From Candidatus Microbacterium colombiense (GTDB lineage Bacteria; Actinomycetota; Actinomycetes; Actinomycetales; Microbacteriaceae), in the NCBI GenBank assembly GCA_029203165.1, contig CP119308.1, positions 2,914,001 through 2,978,000 of the forward strand: 64,000 nt of DNA, in the 5' to 3' direction. Below are positions 34,462-42,539 of the stretch, piece after piece. Each line of letters opens with the position of its first letter. The first letter of the stretch is position 1. The notes beneath the pieces are model-generated. The model saw only the letters and a list, made by a program, of their open reading frames with translations, had not been told where the DNA came from and ran no database searches. The translations under genes were made by a program, and so were the position numbers.

Positions 34462-34770
34462 TCGGCATCCTCTCGATCCGCCGGGACGGCTTCCCGGCAC
34501 TCTCGAATCACGAGGTCGCGCAGATGGCAGAGCGTTCGCAGAGACCAGAAAAGGCGCCGTCTAGAGACAGCGCCTTTCGCACACGGCAGTACCGTGCAGT
34601 CCCTGCGGGCGATGCAGAAGGACGTGACGACCGAGTCCATCCATGGTTCGGATGCTCGGTATTCGCGTCATCAGCCTCTCCCGTCTGTGCGACAACGGGA
34701 TCAGGCTAACCCATCCGCCTGAGAGGAGGCGAAACGCCGGGTGAACGCTCGGGGCGTGTCCTGGTTCGGA
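34462..34770. other. 309-base intergenic region
   Basis: Lies between the M23 gene end and the HNH gene start (both minus strand). It is less GC-rich than its surroundings and must hold the HNH promoter. The only clear structure is the hairpin at 34550-34577. A 63-codon minus-strand frame at 34449-34640 has no domain, ribosome site or normal codon use and is not called. Confidence 0.6.
34550..34577 (-). terminator. Probable terminator of the M23 peptidase transcript
   Basis: On the minus strand AAAGGCGC pairs with GCGCCTTT over 8 bp with a 12-nt loop, followed by TCTGGTC after the T-rich arm. It lies about 195 bases beyond the M23 stop. Confidence 0.55.
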
Positions 34771-35586
34771 TCAGCCGGCGTTGGCGGCGAGCCACGAGTA
34801 CGGCTCGACGAGACCGCTGTTGATCCAGACCTCGAAGTGGAGGTGGTTCGCGGTGGAGCGGCCCGTGCTGCCGACGTAGCCGATGAGCTGTCCTGCAGCC
34901 ACCGTCTGACCGGCCTGCACCTGGCGCGAGCCGTAGGTCATGTGGCCGTAAGTGGTCTGCACGCGCTGGCCGCCCACGACGCTGTCGATCATGACGCACA
35001 CGCCATAGCCGCCGATGCTCTCGGCAGATGCACGGACGACGCCGGCCGCCGCCGCATAGATCGGGGTGCCCTGCGGCGCGAGCATGTCGGCGCCGTTGTG
35101 GCCGCCGCCGATCGTGCGACCCTGCGTGTACGAGCCGCCGGGGAGCGGGTAGCGCACCTCGCCCGAACCGGGCGAGACGAGCGCGTAGCCCGCGGTGTTG
35201 AAGTTCATGGACGCGGCAGAGGACTTCGCTGCTGCCGCCGCACGAGCAGCCGCGGCTGCTTCAGCCTTCTTCTTCGCGATCTCCTCCGGCGTCGTCGCCG
35301 AGAAGGTTCCGCGCGCGAGCGGTGCCGCGGTCGCCTGCGAGGCGACGACGAGAGACTGCGCATCGACCGCGGCGAGCTGCTGGACCGTCGCGGTCGCGGC
35401 CTCGGCGGGCTTGTTGGCGGCGTAGGCGGGGAGGGCGATACCGGCGACCAACGCGCCGACAGCACCGAAGATCGCGATCGAACGCAACGGCTTCAGGGTC
35501 TTTCGAGAGCTCCCTGCAGCGCCGGTGCGGCGTGCGGGTACTCGATCTTCAGATTTCTTCGCGGGCGGTTCGATGTCTGCGACCAA
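34771..35586 (-). CDS. M23-family metallopeptidase (LytM-type cell-wall hydrolase)
   Basis: 271 residues. An N-terminal basic segment and a membrane helix/signal (SIAIFGAVGALVAGIALPAYA, about residues 36-56) are followed by an Ala-rich helical linker. The catalytic domain from about residue 150 has GGGHNGADMLAPQGTPIYAA (HxxxD zinc ligands) and NHLHFEVWINSG (HxH). It would cut peptidoglycan peptides outside the membrane. The best start is TTG at 35586 with AGGAGG nine bases upstream. The interval up to dtxR (35587-35838) is about 250 bases with no gene. Confidence 0.88.
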   Translation of the reverse strand: MVADIEPPAKKSEDRVPARRTGAAGSSRKTLKPLRSIAIFGAVGALVAGIALPAYAANKPAEAATATVQQLAAVDAQSLVVASQATAAPLARGTFSATTPEEIAKKKAEAAAAARAAAAAKSSAASMNFNTAGYALVSPGSGEVRYPLPGGSYTQGRTIGGGHNGADMLAPQGTPIYAAAAGVVRASAESIGGYGVCVMIDSVVGGQRVQTTYGHMTYGSRQVQAGQTVAAGQLIGYVGSTGRSTANHLHFEVWINSGLVEPYSWLAANAG

Positions 35587-35838
35587 AACGATTGTCCTCC
35601 TGCGCCTGCGCGCTTCGGGTAGCGCTGACTCGTCGGCACTCTGTTTCTCGTGGCACGAATGTAGCTCGGGTACGTTGTGCGTTCATACCGTGAAGACGAC
35701 GAGCCAGAAAGGCGATCTTCGCGGTCTGCCGCCAGCGGGCTTCTTCGCTGACGACCTGACCGAGGTTACCGGAAGATAACGATCATGTCACCCCGGGAAC
35801 CTGGCAATCCTCACAACGGGCGACGATCCCCCCTGTGC

Positions 35839-36540
35839 TCAGGCCGGGTCGCCGACGAGGAAGATGTGCGACGCGAGCTCCACCGGAAGCTCCAGTCCGT
35901 CGTCCTTGCCGTCCATCTGGATCAGCACGTAGCCCTCGTTGAAGCGGAAGTCGCCGTGCGCGCCCGGCATCACGCCGGCGTCGCGGAGCTGCTCGAGCAA
36001 CTCGGGGTCGACCTGCGCCGGCTCGGCGAGGCGACGCACGGTGCCGTCGATCGGCTCTCCGGCCAGATTCAGCTTCTGCACCAGGCCGATGACGCCTTCG
36101 TCGAAGGTGCGCGCGGGCAGATCGCCGAGCTGGTCGAGTCCCGGGATCGGGTTGCCGTACGGCGACTCGGTCGGGTGTCCGAGCAGCTCGACGAGGCGTC
36201 GCTCCACCTGCTCGCTCATCACGTGCTCCCAGCGGCAGGCCTCTTCGTGCACGAACGCCCAGTCGAGTCCGATGACATCGGAGAGCAGGCGCTCGGCGAG
36301 GCGGTGCTTGCGCATGACGTCGACCGCCTTGCGGCGACCGGCATCCGTCAGCTCGAGCGTGCGGTCGCTCCGAGACGACGACCAGGCCGTCGCGCTCCAT
36401 GCGCCCACCGTCTGCGACACCGTCGGGCCGGAGTGCCCGAGGCGCTCCGAGATGCGCGCGCGCAGCGGCACGATGTTCTCCTCCTCGAGTTCGAGGATGG
36501 TGCGCAGATACATCTCCGTGGTGTCGATCAGATCGGTCAT
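35839..36540 (-). CDS. ideR: DtxR/IdeR iron-dependent repressor with a compensated double frameshift
   Basis: 233 codons. The N-terminus MTDLIDTTEMYLRTI and ARISERLGHSGPTVSQTV give the DtxR helix-turn-helix; the metal-binding domain has HRLAERLLSDVIGLDW, HEEACRWEHVMSEQVE and the SH3-like tail ending ASHIFLVGDP. About 13 residues after SQTV are out of frame: a one-base deletion near 36405 and a one-base insertion near 36372 change what should read ARMERDGLVVVS into GAWSATAWSSSRS. The damaged segment includes the DNA-recognition wing, so as written the protein should not bind DNA. It belongs to the indel cluster shared with serC. Confidence 0.8.
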   Translation of the reverse strand: MTDLIDTTEMYLRTILELEEENIVPLRARISERLGHSGPTVSQTVGAWSATAWSSSRSDRTLELTDAGRRKAVDVMRKHRLAERLLSDVIGLDWAFVHEEACRWEHVMSEQVERRLVELLGHPTESPYGNPIPGLDQLGDLPARTFDEGVIGLVQKLNLAGEPIDGTVRRLAEPAQVDPELLEQLRDAGVMPGAHGDFRFNEGYVLIQMDGKDDGLELPVELASHIFLVGDPA

Positions 36541-36559
36541 GTCAGGCCCTCCGAGGTTC

Positions 36560-36573
36560 TTAGGCAAGCCTAC
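36560..36573. promoter_or_regulatory. Candidate DtxR/IdeR iron box
   Basis: TTAGGCAAGCCTAC resembles the core of the DtxR/IdeR operator (TTAGGTTAGSCTAACC); TAGGC-AA-GCCTA is symmetrical. It lies 20 bases before the ideR start and 66 before serC, so it may mediate autoregulation. The right-hand third of the 19-bp consensus is weak. Confidence 0.5.
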
Positions 36574-36638
36574 ATTCCCGCGGACATCGGCCCTTCCGCG
36601 GCGTGATCGGACATGCGTCCGCGCCTCTAGAATCGCGC

Positions 36639-37753
36639 ATGGCCGATCGAGATTCCCCGTGACCTCCTGCCCGTCGACGGCCGCTTCGGCTGCGGCCCGT
36701 CGAAGGTCCGCCCCGCGCAGCTCGATGCGCTCTCGCCTCCGGCGCCGCGATCCTGGGCACCTCCCACCGGCAGGCGCCGGTGAAGAACCTCGTCGGCAGC
36801 GTGCGCGACCGGTCTCGCGACGCTGTTCCGCCTCCCCGAGGGCTACGAGATCCTGCTCGGCAACGGCGGCTCGACCGCGTTCTGGGATGCCGCGGCCTTC
36901 GGCCTCATCGAGCAGCGCAGCCAGAACCTCGTGTTCGGCGAGTTCGGCGGCAAGTTCGCCGCCGCCGCTGCCGCCCCGTGGCTGGAGGCACCCGATGTGC
37001 GCAAGGCCGAGCCGGTTCGCGCTCGACCGGCCGAGCTCGTCGAGGGCGTCGACGTCTACGCCTGGCCGCACAACGAGACCTCCACCGGTGTCTCGGCGCC
37101 GATCGAGCGCGTCGTCGGCTGACGGGCGCCCTCACCGTGATCGACGCGACCAGCGCGGCCGGCGGGATCGACTTCGACGCGAGCCGAGGCGGACGTCTAC
37201 TACTTCGCCCGCAGAAGAACCTCGGCTCCGACGGCGGCCTGTGGTTCGCCGCCGTCTCGCCCGCGGCGATCGAGCGCATCGAGCGCATCGCCGCATCCGA
37301 GCGGTACATCCCCGAGTTCCTGAGCCTGAAGAACGCGGTCGACAACTCGCGCTCAACCAGACGCTGAACACCCCCGCGCTGACGACGCTGCACCTGCTCG
37401 ACAGCAGCTGCGCTGGATCCTCGACAACGGCGGTCTCGCTGGGCGCGATGCCCGCACCGCGCGAGTCCTCGTCGGTGCTCTACGACTGGGCCGAGGCCTC
37501 GCCGTCGCGACGCCCGTTCGTCACGGACGCCGCGCACCGCTCCCCCGTGGTCGTCACGATCGACTTCGACGACCGATCGACGCCGCCGCGATCGCCAAGA
37601 CGCTGCGCGCCAACGGCGATCGTCGACACCGAGCCCTACCGCAAGCTCGGGCGCAACCAGCTGCGCGTCGCCACGTTCGTCTCGATCGAGCCGGACGACG
37701 TGCGCCAGCTCACGCGCTCACTCGACTACGTGTTGGAGAACCTCGGCGCCTGA
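36639..37753 (+). pseudogene. serC: Phosphoserine aminotransferase, broken by about 15 single-base indels
   Basis: Piecing frames together gives an almost complete actinobacterial SerC: IEIPRDLLPVDGRFGCGPSK, GTSHRQAPVKNLVGSVR, EILLGNGGSTAFWDAAAFG, HNETSTGVSAPIERVVG, VIDATSAAGGIDF, PQKNLGSDGGLWFAAV (PLP lysine), NTPALTTLHLLD and VDTEPYRKLGRNQLRVA. Frame changes occur near 36643, 36730, 36810, 37120, 37126, 37185, 37208, 37352, 37404, 37462, 37504, 37523, 37572 and 37617. Insertions and deletions almost balance and the codons are otherwise undamaged. SerC is the only evident serine-pathway enzyme here and is normally essential for serine prototrophy. Confidence 0.85.
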
Positions 37754-37763
37754 GCGCCGGGGG

Positions 37764-38351
37764 TCACTCCTCCTCGTCGACCTCGTCGGCGTCGGCGTCG
37801 GCGTCGGCGTCCAGGTCGTCGTCCTCGGACGCGACGTCGAGCTCGTCGATGTCGACTCCGTCAAGATCGCCGGCGTGCAGGATGTCGGTCTCGTGATCGT
37901 CGTCGTCGAGATCGTCGTCCTCATCGAGGTCGTCCTCGTCGGCATCGTCATCGTCGTCGAGATCGTCGTCTGCGCCATCCTCCGCGACGACGTCCACTCC
38001 GGCCGCAGCCGCGGCCTGCTCGGCCAGTTCAGCCTGGTGCGAACGGTACTCCGCGAGGCGCTCGACCCACGGCACCCACTCGGGCGCCAGCAGCGCACCG
38101 TCGCCGGGCAGCAGCTCGACCTCGAGCACGGTCGGCTCCTCATCGTCCACACGGGCGACGGTGACCGTCCAGTACCACCCGGGGTAGCCCGGCAGGCGGT
38201 TCTGGAAGCGCAACGACACCGATCCGTCATCCTCGGGGAGGTACCCGGCGGCCGGTCCGATGGTCGCTGCCGGAGTGATCTCGCGCAGCGCCGCCAGCGC
38301 GAGATCATGCGCATCGATGAGACGCGCGTCGGCGTCAGGCTTCGAGGTCAT
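37764..38351 (-). CDS. DUF3027 domain protein with long acidic tail
   Basis: 195 residues. Residues 1-115 are the conserved domain (DAHDLALAALREITPAATIG, LPGYPGWYWTVTVARVDDEE, LLAPEWVPWVERLAEYR). The rest is a low-complexity Asp/Glu/Ala tail of about 70 residues, coded by GTC/GAC-type repeats including a run of GTCGGC units at 37788-37812 on the plus strand. The family is actinobacterial and of unknown function. It overlaps the end of the cold-shock gene by 17 bases. Confidence 0.85.
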   Translation of the reverse strand: MTSKPDADARLIDAHDLALAALREITPAATIGPAAGYLPEDDGSVSLRFQNRLPGYPGWYWTVTVARVDDEEPTVLEVELLPGDGALLAPEWVPWVERLAEYRSHQAELAEQAAAAAGVDVVAEDGADDDLDDDDDADEDDLDEDDDLDDDDHETDILHAGDLDGVDIDELDVASEDDDLDADADADADEVDEEE

Positions 38352-38715
38352 CAGCGACCTTACGCAGGACGGCGGCGATCTTGCGACCGTGGCTGGACGA
38401 GGGGTAGCGACCGCGACGCAGGTCGCCGCCGATCCCGTCGAGGAGCTTCACGAGGTCTTCGACGATGATCGCCATGTCGTCCGCGGACTTCCGCTTCGCC
38501 TTGGCGAGGCTCGGCGGTGCCTCCAGAACGCGCACCGACAGGGCCTGGAGGCCGCGTTTGCCGTCGGCCACGCCGAACTCGACGCGGGCACCGGCCTTCA
38601 TGGCTGTGCCTGCGGGCATGGCGGACGCATGCAGGAAGACATCCTGGCCGTCGTCGCTGGCGATGAAGCCGAAGCCCTTGTCTTCGTCGTAGAACCTGAC
38701 CTTGCCGGTGGGCAT
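38335..38715 (-). CDS. cspA: Cold-shock domain protein with helical C-terminal extension
   Basis: 126 residues. Residues 1-65 are a cold-shock domain with RNP1 KGFGFIA and RNP2 DVFLHASAM. Residues 70-126 form a basic helical extension (KRKSADDMAIIVEDLVKLLD) common to actinobacterial relatives. It binds single-stranded nucleic acid as an RNA chaperone. ATG 38715 matches the family start and has GAGG seven bases upstream. Co-directional and overlapping with the DUF3027 gene. Confidence 0.93.
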   Translation of the reverse strand: MPTGKVRFYDEDKGFGFIASDDGQDVFLHASAMPAGTAMKAGARVEFGVADGKRGLQALSVRVLEAPPSLAKAKRKSADDMAIIVEDLVKLLDGIGGDLRRGRYPSSSHGRKIAAVLRKVADDLEA

Positions 38716-38831
38716 GGGAGAACCTCGCTGAGTCGGTGGGGAAAAGAAGGCGCGCTCACGCACGTCCTCGTCCAGCTTACCGGTCGGGGTCAGGCGAACT
38801 CGAAGGTCGCGGTGAGAGTAGGGTGAGAGAG

Positions 38832-39107
38832 ATGAGCACGCAGAATTCCCAACCGGAGATTCCCATCCGGCGCCTGGATCGATTCCTGGCATTCGCCGCG
38901 CTCGGAATCGCAGCCGCCGCCGTGATCTCCTTCTTCGTGATCATCATCGGCACCGCGGTCGGCATGACGAAGGAGTCGTTCGCCGAGGGAGCCTGGCCCC
39001 TCGTCTCCTTCATCCTCTACTGGGGACTCCCGGTCGCATTCCTCATGATCATCACGCTGCTGATCATGAGCTTCATCCGAAAAGGGCGCGCGGGTTCGCG
39101 GTCCTGA
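38832..39107 (+). CDS. Small two-helix membrane protein
   Basis: 91 residues with two membrane helices (about 20-45 AALGIAAAAVISFFVIIIG and 58-83 VSFILYWGLPVAFLMIITLL) and a basic C-terminus, so both ends are probably cytoplasmic. No catalytic motif. Ten bases before the helicase-companion gene, in the same direction. Function unknown. Confidence 0.75.
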   Translation: MSTQNSQPEIPIRRLDRFLAFAALGIAAAAVISFFVIIIGTAVGMTKESFAEGAWPLVSFILYWGLPVAFLMIITLLIMSFIRKGRAGSRS

Positions 39108-39117
39108 GGCCCTCAGC

Positions 39118-40830
39118 ATGACCACGCACGCACGCCCGCTGGCCGATTGGCTGGCCGCGGCGAGCGACGAGGATCTGATCCTCCTGCTGACCCGACGCCG
39201 CGTGCGCAGCGATGTGGGTTGGCACGATTTCTTCGACGCCGCGGAGGCCCTGCTCGATGCGGCATCGCTCGCCAAGGTACTGCCGTCGCTCACCCGCGCC
39301 GAAGCAGCCGCGCTCCTGCACGCCACTGAGGGGCACGACGCCGGCGCGGAACGGGAGTCCCTCATCGCTCTCGCTCTGCTCCGCCCCGACGGCACGCCAC
39401 ATCCGCCCGTCGTCGCGGCGCTGGCCGGGCGCGATGCCCCCTCCGACCGGGTGTCGGTGGCGGTGTCGCCCTCCCCGTCCGAGTCCGAGGCGCATGCGGC
39501 CGAGCGCGCCTTCACGACCGTCGCGATCCTCGCGGATCTGCTGCTGATCGCGCGCGACACCCCATTCGCCCTGCTCGCCGGCGGCACCGTCAGTGCGGGA
39601 GAGAAGCGTCAGCTCGCCGAGACGGGAGTGCCGATCGAGATCGTCGATCCCGTGCTCGGCGTCGCGGTGGATGCCGGTCTGGCGATCGTCGACGAACGTC
39701 GGCTGCGCACGACTGCCGCGGCCGAGGAGTGGTTGCGCTCGTCGGTGGCAGAGCGCTGGAGCGTGCTGGTGAATGCCTTCCGGACCTCCCTCCCCCGCGG
39801 CGTGCGTTCCCCGGACGGCGGCTGGATCCCTGTCACCGACTGGCCCCACGCGCATCCGTGGGATCCTTCCTGGCCCGAGCGCAGCGCCCTGTTGCGCGAC
39901 GCCGCCCTGCTGCTCGGCATCATCGCGGAAGACGGCACCGAACCCTCCTGGTCGGTTCCTCTGCGCCGCGGCCTGCCCGCCGACCCCTCGGACCTCGCCG
40001 GGCTCCTCCCCGCCGAAGTCGATCGCATCTTCCTCCAGAACGACCTCACGGCGATCGCCCCAGGGCCACTCGCCCCTGCCCTCGATGTGCGACTGCGCAC
40101 GATGGCCGCACGCGAGTCCACCGCCCAGGCCTCCTCGTATCGGTTCACGGCCGATTCGATCGCCCGTGCCTTCGTCGCCGGGGAGAGCGCACCGTCGATC
40201 CTCGACTTCCTGGGCGAGATCTCCCTCACCGGCATCCCGCAGCCGCTGGGCTACCTGGTGACCCAGACCGCCGCACGCCATGGCCTCGTGCGCGTGTCGA
40301 CCGACGACGAGACGGGCCGGACCCGGATCGAGAGCACGGATCCGCATCTGATCGAGGCGATGGGGGTCGATCAGACGCTGCGCCCCCTCGCGCTCACGCG
40401 GCACATCGATTCGCTCACCACCCGCGTCGGTCGCGACACCGTGTATTGGGCGCTCACGGACGCCCGCTACCCCGCCACCCTCGTCGGCGGTGACGGCACA
40501 GCGCTCGTGAGCGCACGCCACCCGGCACCGGTGGTCGATCCGACCGCCCCCACGGGGCAGACCGATCTGGTGCCCTTGATCAGCCGCCTGCGAGCCCAGC
40601 AGGGCCCTGACGCGGATGCGGCGTGGCTCGACCGCGAACTCGAAGCCGCCGTGCGCGCCCGCGCCGTCCTGCGCGTGACGGTGGGGATGCCCGACGGATC
40701 GACCCGCGAACTGCTGCTCGAAGCCACGGGCATCGGCGGCGGACGGTTGCGCGGGCGGGATCGCGCCGCCGATGTCGAGCGCACGCTTCCGGTGTCGAGC
40801 ATCCGCGCCGCATCGATCGTCGCGTCGTAA
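39118..40830 (+). CDS. Helicase-associated protein with XPB N-terminal-like domain
   Basis: 570 residues, containing no helicase motor motifs. The N-terminus PLADWLAAASDEDLILLLT begins a helical region. The middle to C-terminal part (DRIFLQNDLTAIAPGPL, YRFTADSIARAFVAGES) corresponds to the XPB/Ssl2 N-terminal-like domain found as a separate protein next to bacterial XPB helicases. It is followed after 36 bases by the XPB helicase gene. A partnership in DNA repair is inferred from the conserved pairing. Confidence 0.85.
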   Translation: MTTHARPLADWLAAASDEDLILLLTRRRVRSDVGWHDFFDAAEALLDAASLAKVLPSLTRAEAAALLHATEGHDAGAERESLIALALLRPDGTPHPPVVAALAGRDAPSDRVSVAVSPSPSESEAHAAERAFTTVAILADLLLIARDTPFALLAGGTVSAGEKRQLAETGVPIEIVDPVLGVAVDAGLAIVDERRLRTTAAAEEWLRSSVAERWSVLVNAFRTSLPRGVRSPDGGWIPVTDWPHAHPWDPSWPERSALLRDAALLLGIIAEDGTEPSWSVPLRRGLPADPSDLAGLLPAEVDRIFLQNDLTAIAPGPLAPALDVRLRTMAARESTAQASSYRFTADSIARAFVAGESAPSILDFLGEISLTGIPQPLGYLVTQTAARHGLVRVSTDDETGRTRIESTDPHLIEAMGVDQTLRPLALTRHIDSLTTRVGRDTVYWALTDARYPATLVGGDGTALVSARHPAPVVDPTAPTGQTDLVPLISRLRAQQGPDADAAWLDRELEAAVRARAVLRVTVGMPDGSTRELLLEATGIGGGRLRGRDRAADVERTLPVSSIRAASIVAS

Positions 40831-40866
40831 CCCCGGCCACCTCTCCGGCCGGTAAACTGGTCAGCT

Positions 40867-42510
40867 ATGTCTGATGGACCCCTGATCGTCCAGAGCGATC
40901 GCACCGTGCTGCTCGAAGTCGCCCACGCCGACGCCGAGAGCGCTCGTCACGAGTTGGCGATCTTCGCCGAACTCGAGCGTGCCCCCGAGCACATCCACAC
41001 CTACCGGATCACCCGCCTCGGTCTGTGGAACGCCCGCGCGGCAGGTCACACCGCCGACGACATGCTCGAGACGCTGGACCGGTGGTCCCGGTTCCCCGTA
41101 CCCCCGTCGGTCTCCGTGGATCTGCGCGAGACGGTGAACCGCTACGGACGCCTGGTGATCGAGCGCGACGACGAAGGAACGCTCATTCTGCGGTCGTCCG
41201 ACCCGGCCGTCCTCACACAGGTCGCGTCGAACAAGCGCATCCAACCGCTGCTGATCGGTCACCCCACCCCCACGACCTACGTGGTCGATGCCTGGGCCCG
41301 GGGGCAGATCAAGCAGGAGTTGCTCAAGATCGGCTGGCCTGCCGAGGACCTCGCCGGATACACCCCCGGCACTCCGCACGAGATCACCCTGTCGGAAGAG
41401 GACGGGTGGCACATCCGTCCCTATCAGCAGGATGCCGTGGACGCCTTCTCGAAGGACGGCTCAGGCGTCGTGGTGCTCCCCTGCGGAGCGGGTAAGACGA
41501 TCGTGGGCGCCGGCGCCATGGCGGCGACGAAGACCACCACGCTGATCCTCGTGACCAACACCGTCTCGGCGCGGCAGTGGCGCGACGAGCTGCTCCGGCG
41601 CACGAGCCTGACGGCTGAGGAGATCGGCGAGTACTCGGGTCAGGCGAAAGAGGTCAAGCCGGTCACGATCGCGACGTATCAGATCCTCACGGCCAAGAGG
41701 AAGGGCGAGTACGCGCATCTCGCACTCCTGGACGCGTTGGACTGGGGCCTGATCGTGTACGACGAGGTGCATCTGCTACCGGCTCCGGTGTTCAAGCTCA
41801 CCGCCGACCTCCAGGCCAGGCGCCGCATCGGCCTCACCGCGACACTCGTGCGCGAGGACGGCCGCGAGGGCGACGTGTTCAGCCTGATCGGTCCGAAGCG
41901 GTTCGATGCGCCGTGGAAGCAGATCGAGGCCCAGGGGTTCATCTCCCCCGCCGCCTGCTACGAAGTGCGCATCGACCTTCCGCCCAGCGACCGCCTGGAG
42001 TATGCAGCGGCGACGGACGACGAGCGCTACCGCATCGCCGCCTCGGCGCCGGCGAAGATCGACACCGTGCGCGAGCTCATCGCGAAGCATCAGGGCGAGC
42101 GGATCCTCGTGATCGGCCAGTACCTCGACCAGCTCGACTCCCTCTCGCAGGCGCTGAACGCGCCGCAGATCACCGGCGCCACGCCGGTCGACGAGCGGGA
42201 GGAGCTCTACCGTCAGTTCCGTGTGGGCGAGATCTCGCTGTTGGTCGTGTCGAAGGTCGCGAACTTCTCGATCGACCTGCCCGAGGCATCGGTGGCGATC
42301 CAGGTGTCCGGCTCGTTCGGATCGCGCCAGGAGGAGGCGCAGCGCCTCGGCCGCCTCCTGCGCCCGAAGGAGTCCGGTCACACGGCGAGCTTCTACACGC
42401 TGATCGCCCGCGACACGATCGATCAGGACTACGCCCAGAACCGCCAGCGATTCCTCGCCGAGCAGGGCTACAGCTACACGATCCTCGACGCCGACGCCCT
42501 CGCCGCCTGA
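40867..42510 (+). CDS. XPB/Rad25-type SF2 DNA helicase
   Basis: 547 residues. The N-terminal damage-recognition-like region precedes motif I VVLPCGAGKTIVGAGAM, motif II DEVH in LIVYDEVHLLPAP, motif III GLTATLVREDG, and the second RecA domain with QYLDQLDSLSQAL, VSKVANFSIDLPEAS and the arginine finger stretch FGSRQEEAQRLGRLLRPK. A 3'-5' helicase like archaeal and mycobacterial XPB, likely acting in repair or transcription-coupled processes. Confidence 0.94.
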   Translation: MSDGPLIVQSDRTVLLEVAHADAESARHELAIFAELERAPEHIHTYRITRLGLWNARAAGHTADDMLETLDRWSRFPVPPSVSVDLRETVNRYGRLVIERDDEGTLILRSSDPAVLTQVASNKRIQPLLIGHPTPTTYVVDAWARGQIKQELLKIGWPAEDLAGYTPGTPHEITLSEEDGWHIRPYQQDAVDAFSKDGSGVVVLPCGAGKTIVGAGAMAATKTTTLILVTNTVSARQWRDELLRRTSLTAEEIGEYSGQAKEVKPVTIATYQILTAKRKGEYAHLALLDALDWGLIVYDEVHLLPAPVFKLTADLQARRRIGLTATLVREDGREGDVFSLIGPKRFDAPWKQIEAQGFISPAACYEVRIDLPPSDRLEYAAATDDERYRIAASAPAKIDTVRELIAKHQGERILVIGQYLDQLDSLSQALNAPQITGATPVDEREELYRQFRVGEISLLVVSKVANFSIDLPEASVAIQVSGSFGSRQEEAQRLGRLLRPKESGHTASFYTLIARDTIDQDYAQNRQRFLAEQGYSYTILDADALAA

Positions 42511-42539
42511 GCCGCTCCGGCGGACAGCGAGCGGAGGGG

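Noticed and set aside
34449..34640. 63-codon minus-strand frame between HNH and M23 genes
   Set aside because: No ribosome site, atypical Cys/Arg-rich product, and it overlaps the start of the HNH gene.
35587..35838. Possible c-di-AMP (ydaO) riboswitch before the M23 peptidase gene
   Set aside because: A GGCGGCAG run is suggestive, but the conserved GGAAC and GGGTGAAT/GGGGTTAATC blocks of that class are absent.
36639..37753. Series of separate small genes in the serC region
   Set aside because: Each small open frame translates to a consecutive piece of one phosphoserine aminotransferase, so they are fragments of a single gene.
37780..37990. Repeat array resembling CRISPR or a minisatellite
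   Set aside because: The repeated GTC/GAC units are the coding sequence of an acidic protein tail. No conserved repeat-spacer pattern is present here or anywhere in the window.
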